DNA of 12,985 nucleotides, from contig JAGOCV010000091.1 in NCBI GenBank assembly GCA_017998575.1, forward strand, positions 1 through 12,985, written 5' to 3'. This document shows, in pieces, positions 1-6,388 of the stretch. The notes below the pieces were generated by a model that did no database searches, was not told the DNA's origin, and worked only from the letters and a program-made list of their open reading frames with translations. This DNA comes from Burkholderiaceae bacterium (GTDB lineage: Bacteria; Pseudomonadota; Gammaproteobacteria; Burkholderiales; Burkholderiaceae). The translations under genes and the position numbers were made by a program. How positions within the stretch are numbered: the stretch's first letter is position 1; the number at the start of each line of letters is the position of its first letter.

Positions 1-1
1 C

Positions 2-1138
2 TGGCGCGTCGACTGGCTGCGTGGCGTGGCCGCGCGCGATGCGCGGCGGCTGGACGAGGCTCTCGCGCGCCTGCAGGCCGCGCGCCGCCTGGCGCCGGCC
101 GAGCGCGCGCCGGTGCTCGATCTCGCCGTCACCCACGAATGGCGCGGCGAGACGCGCGCCGCCCGCGCCCTCTACGACGACCTGCTGCGTGCACAGCCCG
201 ACGCGCGCGATGCGCTGCTGGGCACCGCGCGCGTCGCACGTGCCCAGGGACGCACGGCCGATGCGCGTGCCATCTACGAGCGGCTTCTGCAGCGCGATGC
301 TGCGGATATCGATGCGATCAACGGACTGGGCTGGGCCGATCTGGCCGACCTGCGGCTGGACGAGGCGAAGCAACGCTTCGACGAGGCCACCGCACGCTCG
401 CCCGGCAATCCCGAGGCGTCCGAAGGCCTGTCGCAGCTCGAGCAGCAATGGCGTTACCGGATCGAACTGCTGGCGGGCCGCTCCAGCCTGTCGGCTGGCG
501 ATACCGGCACCGCCCTGGCTGGCCTGCTCATCAACCGCAACAGCACTGATCAGGTCGAGCTGGTGCTGGGCCGCAACGGCCGCGAACTGCCCGCCGAGCG
601 GCTGACCGATCCCACGCCGCTGCCATCGTGGACGGCACGGGTGGGTTACCGCTCGCGCACCGAGGGCGGCCTCGACTGGGCCACGGCATACGAGTGGCGT
701 GACCGCAGCGTCGGGCAGACGGAACAACGCGTCGAGCTGCGCGTGGGAAGCCGCTTCACCGGCGCGGCGCAGCGCCTGCAATGGTTCGCCTCGGTGCGGC
801 AGGGCTTCCCGGCGCCTTGGCGCAACCGCCTGGCCAGCGTGGGCCTGGCGGCCGACGTGGCGCCTCACTGGAGCGTGGCCGGCACCTTCTACGCGGGCGA
901 AAGCGCGCTCGGGGGCGGCAGCAAGGCCATCGCCTTCGACGCCTACCGCGAGACCGGTGCCATGGGCAGCTTCCTCAATGTGGGTGTGGGCTACAGCCCC
1001 GAGCCCGACAACACCAGCGTGCATGCGCGCTGGGTGTTGCCGATCGCGCCGCGTCAGGCACTCGTGTTCTCGGTGGAACGTCGTTCGCTCGGCCGCGAGG
1101 TGGAGGCGCTGGTGGGGTGGCGCACCTACTGGCGCTGA
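2..1138 (+). CDS. TPR + outer-membrane beta-barrel protein, YaiO-like (5' end outside window)
   Basis: The frame is open from the window edge (W-R-V-D-W-L-R-G before the first GTG at 26), so the gene starts upstream and 378 residues are visible. Roughly residues 1-145 form about four TPR-like helical pairs with the usual pattern (A-x-A-x-Y/F-x-x-L-L, then A/G-x-A-R); examples are ALYDDLLRAQPD and AIYERLLQRDAAD. From about residue 150 to the end the protein changes to alternating strands with Gly, Tyr, Arg and Trp, ending in WRTYWR, as in the C-terminal barrel of YaiO-type outer-membrane proteins. Such proteins are often found near exopolysaccharide genes, and the TPR part would lie in the periplasm. 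The barrel assignment rests on the pattern of strands, not on a diagnostic motif. It is followed by a 108-base gap and a small membrane peptide on the same strand. Confidence 0.7.
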   Translation, partial: WRVDWLRGVAARDARRLDEALARLQAARRLAPAERAPVLDLAVTHEWRGETRAARALYDDLLRAQPDARDALLGTARVARAQGRTADARAIYERLLQRDAADIDAINGLGWADLADLRLDEAKQRFDEATARSPGNPEASEGLSQLEQQWRYRIELLAGRSSLSAGDTGTALAGLLINRNSTDQVELVLGRNGRELPAERLTDPTPLPSWTARVGYRSRTEGGLDWATAYEWRDRSVGQTEQRVELRVGSRFTGAAQRLQWFASVRQGFPAPWRNRLASVGLAADVAPHWSVAGTFYAGESALGGGSKAIAFDAYRETGAMGSFLNVGVGYSPEPDNTSVHARWVLPIAPRQALVFSVERRSLGREVEALVGWRTYWR

Positions 1139-1246
1139 CGCATCGGGCATCGCCCCGGCGTCGGAACGATTTCACGCCGTTCACAATTCGCAACCCAGTG
1201 CGCGGAAGGTTGGCTCTACAGTGAATCCATCACAGGAGAAAACCAC

Positions 1247-1363
1247 ATGGATGTCCTGCGCGTGCTCGCCCCTTCGCTGGGATGGCTGCTGCTGCCATTC
1301 CTGGCAGCCGCCGTGGCGTTCCTGATCGGCGCACTGCGCCGCCGTCAGGGCCGCCGCGACTGA
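1247..1363 (+). CDS. 38-residue single-span membrane peptide
   Basis: An ATG at 1247 follows AGGAG (1234-1238) with 8 bases of spacing, the best ribosome binding site in the left part of the window. The product begins MDVLRVLAPSLGW, has one uninterrupted hydrophobic stretch (about residues 8-30, rich in Leu, Ala and Phe) and ends in a strongly basic tail (RRRQGRR, then Asp). By the positive-inside rule the tail would be cytoplasmic, giving an N-out/C-in peptide. It has no recognised family. It could be a small accessory subunit or a regulator of a membrane complex, or serve the preceding TPR/barrel gene 108 bases upstream. A -10-like TACAGT (1217-1222) lies upstream, without a convincing -35. 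It stops 51 bases before the end of the convergent HDOD gene. Confidence 0.6.
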   Translation: MDVLRVLAPSLGWLLLPFLAAAVAFLIGALRRRQGRRD

Positions 1364-1414
1364 CATCGGACGCTGCTGCGTGCCGACGGTCGTTCGCAGT
1401 GCGCGCGCGACGCG

Positions 1415-2215
1415 TCAGCGTGCGGCTGCGGGCAGCCAGCGAACGATCTTCACCGGCTCGAGGCCCAACGCCTTGCCCATCGCGATGGGGTAGAGGCGGA
1501 TCTGGTCGTCTTCCGGCGTTTCCAGTTCGAGCGAGCGGGCGCGCCAGGATGCCATGTGCACGACCGCGGCATTGACGTCGGCGGCGTCGTCCAGGTCGGG
1601 CTGGCGGTGCCGTTCGATGATGCGCACGATGCGGTCTGGCAATTGCCACTGCCGCGCCAGCGCAGCGCCGACCTCGGCGTAGCTGTAACCCAGCAAAGCC
1701 ACTTCGGCCTGGCCGCGCGCCAGCGAAAGCAGCCCGCTGCGGCTCGAATCGAGCGTGGCCATCTGGCGCGGCAGGCCCACCCGCATCACCAGCTCGCCGA
1801 TCATGTGAAGCAGCCCGCCGGTATAGGCAGCGTCCTCGTCTGATTTCACTTCGCCGGCGATGTAGCGCGAGAGTTCCGCGCATGTCGTGCTGAAGCTCCA
1901 GAACTGGTTGAGGATGTGTTCGGGCAAGGCGGGGAAGCTGTCGCGCGCGATCAGGCCGATCACCAGTGAGCGCACTTTCGTCTGGCCCAGCATGCGAACG
2001 GCCTCGTTGGTGCTTTCGATGGGCCGGCCACGGTAGAACATGGACGAGTTGGCCAGGCGCAGCAGCTTGGCGACGATGACAGGGTCGGCCTCGATACAGC
2101 CGACGATGTCGTCGAAATGCGCGTCTTCCTCCTGGAAGGTCTTCATCAGTTCGGCCACGGCCTGCGGCGCACTGGGCAGGGCGTTCGGCTGGGAGAGGAG
2201 GGTGTTGAGATCCAT
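1415..2215 (-). CDS. HDOD domain protein
   Basis: The 266-residue product is an HDOD (HD-related output) domain over nearly its whole length. It opens with the family-typical MDLNTLLSQPNALPSAPQAV and continues with EADPVIVAKLLRLANSSMFY, then an MLGQTKVRSLVIG segment and LLHMIGELVM. The His-Asp metal pair of true HD-GYP phosphodiesterases is not present (LLHMIGEL in place of an HD motif), as is usual for HDOD, so a signalling or scaffold role is more likely than hydrolysis. The ATG at 2215 is preferred because the conserved N-terminus begins there. An in-frame ATG at 2272 would add 19 residues unlike the family and has no better ribosome site. It lies 75 bases after the ferredoxin stop on the same strand, so it may be the last gene of that operon. 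No signal peptide is visible. Confidence 0.88.
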   Translation of the reverse strand: MDLNTLLSQPNALPSAPQAVAELMKTFQEEDAHFDDIVGCIEADPVIVAKLLRLANSSMFYRGRPIESTNEAVRMLGQTKVRSLVIGLIARDSFPALPEHILNQFWSFSTTCAELSRYIAGEVKSDEDAAYTGGLLHMIGELVMRVGLPRQMATLDSSRSGLLSLARGQAEVALLGYSYAEVGAALARQWQLPDRIVRIIERHRQPDLDDAADVNAAVVHMASWRARSLELETPEDDQIRLYPIAMGKALGLEPVKIVRWLPAAAR

Positions 2216-2290
2216 GGCGGCAGCGATGTTTGTTCTTGAAACTGGCGTATCCGGCTGACAGTATCGGTCCATTCACCGCTGTCGCGGCAA

Positions 2291-2587
2291 TCAGCGTATC
2301 GCAGGCGCCACAAGCTCCAGATGGGTGGCGGCATGCGCCACGCAGGGCAGGATCCAGCCTTGGCGCTTCTCGTCGGCCGACAGGCCCGGCCATTCGATCA
2401 TGTGGCGCGCCTCGCCATGGCTCACGCGCAGGATGCAGGTGCGGCAGGTGCCGTTGCGGCATGAGCTCTCCAGCGCAATGCCGGCGAATTCGGCAGCCTC
2501 CAGCAACGTGTCGGCCGGCCCCGCTTCGAAACTCCGCCCCGAAGGCGAGAGGCTCACGTGGAACATCTGACCGTCGCCGGCCGTCAT
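2291..2587 (-). CDS. plant-type [2Fe-2S] ferredoxin
   Basis: This 98-residue protein is a one-domain plant-type ferredoxin. The cluster ligands are Cys43, Cys48, Cys51 and Cys82, giving C-x4-C-x2-C ([11 protein letters not shown]) with the last Cys 30 residues on (ILPCVAHA), the spacing of chloroplast-type ferredoxins and of oxygenase-reductase ferredoxin domains. It should carry one electron at a time to an unknown partner. The start at 2587 overlaps the creA stop as ATGA, with a purine-rich AGAAGAA just upstream. An in-frame ATG seven codons later (MFHVSLSP) is the alternative. No reductase or oxygenase adjoins it, so the partner cannot be read from the context. It differs from the adrenodoxin-type ferredoxin at 11054-11377. 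Confidence 0.88.
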   Translation of the reverse strand: MTAGDGQMFHVSLSPSGRSFEAGPADTLLEAAEFAGIALESSCRNGTCRTCILRVSHGEARHMIEWPGLSADEKRQGWILPCVAHAATHLELVAPAIR

Positions 2588-3078
2588 TTCTTCTTCTGCG
2601 GAATCGGCGTTGCCCGGTCCACCGGCACCGCCGTCAGGCTGTTCATGGGCGAGCCGTCGATCAACCGGTCGGAGTAGGTGAGGTAGACCAGCGTGTTGCG
2701 CCGGGCGTCCACCATGCGCACGATGCGCAGCCGCTTGAACAGGATGGACATGCGCTCGCTGAACACTTCTTCGCGTTGCGGCAGCGGCTCGGTGAAGGCG
2801 ATCGTCCCCACCTGGCGGCACGAGATCGAGGCCTCGGCCTTGTCCTCGGCCAGGCCCAGCGCGCCAGAGATGCCGCCCGTGCGGGCACGCGACACATAGC
2901 AGGTCACGCCCTGCACGCGGGGATCGTCGTAGGCCTCGACGACGATCTTGTGGTCGGGGCCGATGAGCTTGAAGGCGGTGTCGACCTCGCCCACGGGCTC
3001 GCCGCGCGCTGCGGTGGCGGCGTACATCAGGGCGGCAAGGGCTGCGGCAAGGCGCAGGAGCTGGCGGGATGTGGTCAT
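2584..3078 (-). CDS. creA: CreA family exported protein
   Basis: The 164-residue protein closely matches the CreA family in its conserved core: [38 protein letters not shown], the ASISCRQVG segment, [19 protein letters not shown] signal peptide covers about residues 1-26 (basic start, [17 protein letters not shown] core, cleavage near ATAARG-EP), so the mature protein is periplasmic. Two Cys (in VTCYVS and SISCRQ) could form a disulfide. The biochemical function of CreA is not established. In E. coli the gene adjoins creBCD, but no such genes are present here. The start overlaps the NUDIX stop as ATGA and its own stop overlaps the ferredoxin start the same way, so the three genes are probably translated together. 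Confidence 0.93.
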   Translation of the reverse strand: MTTSRQLLRLAAALAALMYAATAARGEPVGEVDTAFKLIGPDHKIVVEAYDDPRVQGVTCYVSRARTGGISGALGLAEDKAEASISCRQVGTIAFTEPLPQREEVFSERMSILFKRLRIVRMVDARRNTLVYLTYSDRLIDGSPMNSLTAVPVDRATPIPQKKK

Positions 3079-3623
3079 TCGATGTCGATGGTGTGAACGC
3101 CGAACGCGCCGGCACGCCGGTCGGCGAAGAAGTGTTCGAGCGTCTCTTTCACGGTCCGGAAGGCGATCTCGTCCCAGGGTATTTCGTGCTCCGCGAACAG
3201 TTGCGCCTCCAGCGTTTCATGGCCGGGGTCGAAGCGGTCGTGATTGAGCTGCGCCAGGAAGAACAGGTGCACCTGCCCTACGCGCGGCACGCTGAGCACG
3301 GTGAACAGCGGGCCGGCTTGCACGCTGGCACCCGCCTCCTCGTCGGTCTCGCGCAACGCGCCCTGGCGTGCCGTCTCGCCCAGTTCCATGAAACCCGCCG
3401 GCAGCGTCCACTTGCCCCAGCGTGGCTCGATGTTGCGCTTGCAGAGCAGCACGCGGTCGCCCAGGTAGGGCACGGTGCCGACGACGTTGAGCGGATTCTC
3501 GTAGTGGACGGTGGCGCACGCCGGACAGATGGCGCGCTCCCGGGTGTCCCCATCGTCCGGCAGGCGGTAGGCCACGGCGGCTCCGCAGTTGCGGCAATGC
3601 TTGATGGGGCTGGCGAATGTCAT
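3075..3623 (-). CDS. NUDIX hydrolase with N-terminal zinc ribbon
   Basis: The 182-residue protein has a zinc ribbon at the N-terminus (Cys10, Cys13, Cys33, Cys36: HCRNCG and ICPACA) and then a NUDIX domain. The NUDIX box G-x5-E-x7-R-E-x2-E-E-x-G is complete at residues 77-98 (GFMELGE ... RETDEEAG), so Mg2+-dependent hydrolysis of a nucleoside diphosphate linked to another moiety is expected. The layout is that of the zinc-ribbon NUDIX group that includes ADP-ribose or NAD-related hydrolases, and the substrate cannot be settled from sequence. It heads the NUDIX-CreA-ferredoxin set, and its TGA overlaps the creA ATG. A TACACT hexamer (minus strand, 3636-3631) ends 7 bases before the ATG, which suggests a leaderless or very short-leader mRNA. 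There is no Shine-Dalgarno. Confidence 0.93.
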   Translation of the reverse strand: MTFASPIKHCRNCGAAVAYRLPDDGDTRERAICPACATVHYENPLNVVGTVPYLGDRVLLCKRNIEPRWGKWTLPAGFMELGETARQGALRETDEEAGASVQAGPLFTVLSVPRVGQVHLFFLAQLNHDRFDPGHETLEAQLFAEHEIPWDEIAFRTVKETLEHFFADRRAGAFGVHTIDIE

Positions 3624-3630
3624 GCGGCCG

Positions 3631-3636
3631 AGTGTA
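3631..3636 (-). promoter_or_regulatory. -10-like TACACT, 7 bases before the NUDIX start
   Basis: Read on the minus strand, TACACT is followed by seven GC bases and then the ATG of the NUDIX gene at 3623. Transcription starting about 7 bases after a -10 would begin at or next to the ATG. No clear -35 is seen. The region upstream is taken up by the terminator-like hairpin at 3655-3678. Confidence 0.35.
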
Positions 3637-3654
3637 CGGGAGCCCCCAAATGCA

Positions 3655-3678
3655 GAAGGCCCCGCAGCGGGGGCCTTC
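3655..3678 (-). terminator. hairpin after the TRAP receptor gene
   Basis: A perfect 9-bp stem (GAAGGCCCC with GGGGCCTTC) closes a 6-base loop, 35 bases beyond the stop of the DctP gene. The downstream side on the minus strand reads TGCATTTGG, so the T tract is short and termination may be only partial. It separates the DctP gene from the NUDIX operon. Confidence 0.65.
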
Positions 3679-3713
3679 GCAGGATGGTGAGGCGCGGATG
3701 GCCCGCGCCTGGA

Positions 3714-4757
3714 TTACGCCTTGGTGTGCTTCTCGATCAGCGCACGCGCGGTTTCCATCAGCTTCTTGCCGTCGAAGCCACGCTTGTCCATGTCCTGCAT
3801 CCACTCGACTTCAATGGCGCGCGAACGGCGGCGGAATTCCTGGGCCTCGGTCTCGCCCACGGTGAAGATGGTGTTGCCGCGGTCCGACGCCGTCTTGCGG
3901 CCATTGGGATCGTTGCCCTGCTGCGTCTTGCCCAGCCAGGCCGAGGTGGCCATGCCGGAATTGTTGTCGATGATCTTCTTGAGATCGGGCGGCAGCGATT
4001 CGTACTTGGCCTTGTTCATCGCCATCACGAAGGTGGTGGTGTAGAGGCAGCCGCCCTTGGGGTCGAACTCGGCATGGAACTTCGTGAGTTCGTTGACCTT
4101 GACCGAGGGCACGACTTCCCACGGGATGACGCAACCGTTGATCGTGCCCTTGGAGAGCGCGTCGGGGATGCCTGGCAGCGGCATGCCCACGGGCGTGGCA
4201 CCGAGCGAACCCAGCAGCTTGGTGACCTGGCGCGTGGGCGCACGCAGCTTGAGGCCGCGCATGTCGGCCACCGAGCGCACGGGCTTGTCGGCCGTGTGGA
4301 TCACGCCCGGACCGTGCACCTGCAGGGCCAGCACGTGGGTGTCCTTGAACTCGTCCTTGGCGACGGTCTGCACGTATTCCCAGTAGGCCTTGGAGGTGGC
4401 CTCGGCATTAGTCATCATGAACGGCAGCTCGAACACCTCGATGCGCGGGAAGCGGCCGGCGGTGTTGCCGGGCAGCGTCCACACCACGTCGACCACGCCG
4501 TCCTTGGCCTGGTCGTACAGCTGCACGGGCGTGCCGCCCAGCTGCATGGCGGGATAGGCCTCGAACTTGATGCGGCCGTTCGATTCTTTCTCCACCTTGT
4601 CCATCCACGGCTTGTGCATGTCGAGCCAGACCTGCGACTGGGGCGCCATGAACGTATGGAATTTCAAGGTGACGGTGCTCTGCGCCAGACCCGACAGTGC
4701 GGGGGCGCCCAGCGCCACGGCGGCACCGGTCTGCAGAAGCTTGCGTCGCTGGATCAT
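3714..4757 (-). CDS. TRAP transporter substrate-binding protein, DctP family
   Basis: The 347-residue protein is a periplasmic TRAP receptor that captures a carboxylate ligand and delivers it to a DctQM permease. The N-terminus MIQRRKLLQTGAAVALGAPA has a twin Arg and a hydrophobic core ending at SGLAQS, so it is exported, probably by Tat. Family features are LKFHTFMAPQSQVW at the start of lobe 1, the MRGLKLRAPT segment with the ligand-carboxylate Arg (Arg172), and the following GATPVGMPLPGIPDALSKGTING. The start at 4757 is fixed by AGGAG nine bases upstream. The same frame is open far upstream, but the signal peptide and ribosome site show the true start. The matching membrane subunits are at 6389-8255 on the same strand, separated by two plus-strand genes, so the pairing is inferred. 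Many receptors of this branch bind aromatic or alpha-keto acids, but the ligand here is unknown. Confidence 0.92.
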   Translation of the reverse strand: MIQRRKLLQTGAAVALGAPALSGLAQSTVTLKFHTFMAPQSQVWLDMHKPWMDKVEKESNGRIKFEAYPAMQLGGTPVQLYDQAKDGVVDVVWTLPGNTAGRFPRIEVFELPFMMTNAEATSKAYWEYVQTVAKDEFKDTHVLALQVHGPGVIHTADKPVRSVADMRGLKLRAPTRQVTKLLGSLGATPVGMPLPGIPDALSKGTINGCVIPWEVVPSVKVNELTKFHAEFDPKGGCLYTTTFVMAMNKAKYESLPPDLKKIIDNNSGMATSAWLGKTQQGNDPNGRKTASDRGNTIFTVGETEAQEFRRRSRAIEVEWMQDMDKRGFDGKKLMETARALIEKHTKA

Positions 4758-4855
4758 GCTGTGTCTCTCCTGGGGAAGTAATGCGAGTGCCCGACAAGAT
4801 AGGAGATCGGGCGTTCCCCGGCCACGGTGAATGCCCTTAGCTGAAGGTGCAGCGG

Positions 4856-4865
4856 ATATGCATAT
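4856..4865. promoter_or_regulatory. AT-rich palindrome in divergent DctP/Bug promoter region
   Basis: ATATGCATAT is a perfect 10-bp palindrome in an otherwise GC-rich 177-base region between the divergent DctP and Bug genes. It could be part of a promoter or a regulator half-site shared by both genes. No strong -35 at proper spacing was found for either direction, so this is a site of interest and not an assigned operator. Confidence 0.3.
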
Positions 4866-4934
4866 GGGAAAACATTGGTTGGCGCACCACCGTTGCTGCG
4901 ATAGGTTCGAGCCTTCCTGGCGAAGGAGAAGGTC

Positions 4935-5912
4935 TTGGTGTTTTCCCTGAATCGACGATCCGCACTGGCGAGCCTCGCTGCGGCATGCGTGCCCCCGGCG
5001 GTATGGGCGCAGCCGGCCTGGCAACCCGCCCAGCCCCTGCGTCTGCTGGTGAGCTTTCCCACTGGTGGTCACCTGGACGTGATCGCGCGCCTGATCGCGC
5101 CACCGCTGGCCGAAGCGCTGGGCCAGCCCGTGGTGGTGGAGAACCGGCCCGGCGCCAACGGCAATATCGCCGGCTCGGCCGCAGCCAAGGCCGCTCCGGA
5201 TGGCCTCACCTGGCTGGCCACCAGCGCTGACGCCGTAGCCGTCAATCCTTTTCTCTACCGCGCCGACTTCGATCCGGTGAAGGATCTCGTGCCCGTCACG
5301 CAACTGGTGAGCCTGTCGATGATGGTGGTTGCCGCGCCGTCCTTCCCGGCCACCGACGCCCGCAGCCTGATCGCGCATCTCAAGGCCAGCCCGCGTCCTT
5401 TGAGCTACGCGACGCCCGGCGTGGGCAGTGGCCCCCACCTGGCGGCCGAGCTTTTCCAGCGCGAGGCCGGTGTCCGGCTCAACCACGTGCCCTACAAGGG
5501 GCTGGCCGCGGCGATCACCGATCTGCTGGGCGGCCATGTGGATCTGGTGTTCGATGCCGGCGTGGGCCTGCCTCAGGTACGCGAGGGAAAGCTCAAGCTT
5601 GTCACTGTGGTGGGGCGCGAGCGCCTGCCGGAGTTCCCCGGTGTCGGCACGCTGGCTGAAGCCGGCGTCAGGGGTTTCGAGAGCGATGCGACGTTCGTGC
5701 TGCTGGCGCCCGCCGGCACACCCCAGGCCGCTATCGCGCGCGTGAACGCCGAAGTCGCGCGGGCGCTGCGCACCGAGACCGTTGAGGCGCAACTGCGAAC
5801 GCGCAACCTGCGCGCCATCGCCAACTCGCCGGCCGAGGCGGCGCGTGCGCTGCAGGCCGACGTCCAGCGGCAGGGCCGCATCATCCGCGAGGCAGGCATC
5901 AAGGTCGAATGA
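4935..5912 (+). CDS. Bug/TctC-family periplasmic substrate-binding protein
   Basis: The product, about 325 residues, is a Bug-type (tripartite tricarboxylate receptor) binding protein. It has an export signal (NRRSALASLAAACVPPAVWA, cleavage near VWA-QP) and family motifs in order: LRLLVSFPTGGHLDVIARLIA, VVVENRPGANGNIAGS, the A-x-PDG-x-T-W segment, HVPYKG, GGHVDLVFD, and LAPAGTP near the end. Such proteins bind small carboxylates or amides. The translation start is ambiguous: GGAG at 4925-4928 lies 6 bases before a TTG (4935) and 9 before a GTG (4938), in the same frame. No TctA or TctB membrane genes are in the window, so this is an orphan receptor, common in Burkholderiales. It is divergent from the TRAP receptor gene. 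Confidence 0.92.
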   Translation: MVFSLNRRSALASLAAACVPPAVWAQPAWQPAQPLRLLVSFPTGGHLDVIARLIAPPLAEALGQPVVVENRPGANGNIAGSAAAKAAPDGLTWLATSADAVAVNPFLYRADFDPVKDLVPVTQLVSLSMMVVAAPSFPATDARSLIAHLKASPRPLSYATPGVGSGPHLAAELFQREAGVRLNHVPYKGLAAAITDLLGGHVDLVFDAGVGLPQVREGKLKLVTVVGRERLPEFPGVGTLAEAGVRGFESDATFVLLAPAGTPQAAIARVNAEVARALRTETVEAQLRTRNLRAIANSPAEAARALQADVQRQGRIIREAGIKVE

Positions 5913-5940
5913 GCGGCGCGGTGTGCGATGGGGTATGCAG

Positions 5941-5946
5941 TAGAGT
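5941..5946 (+). promoter_or_regulatory. -10-like TAGAGT, 7 bases before the NIPSNAP-like start
   Basis: TAGAGT is followed by CGCCGGC and then the ATG at 5954, the same geometry as TACACT before the NUDIX gene. It would give a leaderless or nearly leaderless transcript and supports the start at 5954 over that at 5909. No clear -35 is visible. Confidence 0.35.
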
Positions 5947-5953
5947 CGCCGGC

Positions 5954-6280
5954 ATGACGACGACCGCCGCTCCCACCCGCACCGTGCAGATGCGCACCTA
6001 CCAGCTGGCGCCCGAACTCGCCGATGCTTTCGTGGCCTGGTGGCAGGGCACGATGCCAGCGCTGCGCGCGCGCTTCGGTTTTCGCATCCCGTTCGCCTGG
6101 CACGACCGCGACAACGCACTGTTCATCTGGGGACTCGAAGTGGACGGCGACCGCGAGGCCTTCCTGGCCGCCGAGCAGGCCTACAACGATTCTCCCGAGC
6201 GCCGCGCACTCAAGCTGCCCGACGCGGCGATGGTGAAGTCGATCACCTCGGGCTTCGCACAGGACGCATTGCGCCGCTGA
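5954..6280 (+). CDS. NIPSNAP-like small protein
   Basis: The 108-residue product has the look of a NIPSNAP or dimeric alpha/beta-barrel protein: VQMRTYQLAPELADAFVAWW at the N-terminus, then FGFRIPFAWHDRDNALFIWGLE, then an E-x-F-L-A-A-E-Q-A-Y-N-D-S-P-E-R helix. Members of this fold are often small accessory proteins or poorly defined enzymes. The function here is unknown. The start at 5954 is preferred because the conserved part begins just after it and a -10-like hexamer sits 7 bases upstream. The alternative start at 5909 overlaps the Bug stop as ATGA and would add 15 residues (MSGAVCDGVCSRVAG). It follows the Bug gene on the same strand and ends before a good terminator. Confidence 0.7.
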   Translation: MTTTAAPTRTVQMRTYQLAPELADAFVAWWQGTMPALRARFGFRIPFAWHDRDNALFIWGLEVDGDREAFLAAEQAYNDSPERRALKLPDAAMVKSITSGFAQDALRR

Positions 6281-6303
6281 AGCGACGCAGCGCCGCAAAG
6301 CAC

Positions 6304-6323
6304 AAGGGGCCGCACGGCCCCTT
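6304..6323 (+). terminator. intrinsic terminator after the NIPSNAP-like gene
   Basis: A perfect 8-bp stem (AAGGGGCC with GGCCCCTT) has a GCAC loop and is followed on the plus strand by TTTCTC (four T counting the stem end). It lies 23 bases after the stop at 6280. The convergent DctM gene ends at 6389, so the hairpin may also act on minus-strand transcripts, where the following bases are less T-rich. Confidence 0.8.
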
Positions 6324-6388
6324 TTCTCATCGCCCGGCCGCCAGGATGAACGCCCCTGTCAGGGAGCTTTCATGCGACGCGCCATGCG

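Noticed and set aside
1171..1222. Full sigma-70 promoter for the small membrane peptide
   Set aside because: TACAGT is a fair -10, but the TTCACA upstream is about 31 bases away, so no -35 at acceptable spacing exists.
3069..4781. A 570-codon plus-strand open frame across the NUDIX and DctP genes
   Set aside because: It lies antisense to two well-supported genes, its translation is rich in His, Arg and Gly with no family features, and it is explained by GC-rich third positions of the real genes.
4758..6119. Long 5' extension of the DctP frame on the minus strand
   Set aside because: The signal peptide and AGGAG fix the start at 4757; the extension runs antisense through the Bug gene and has low-complexity composition.
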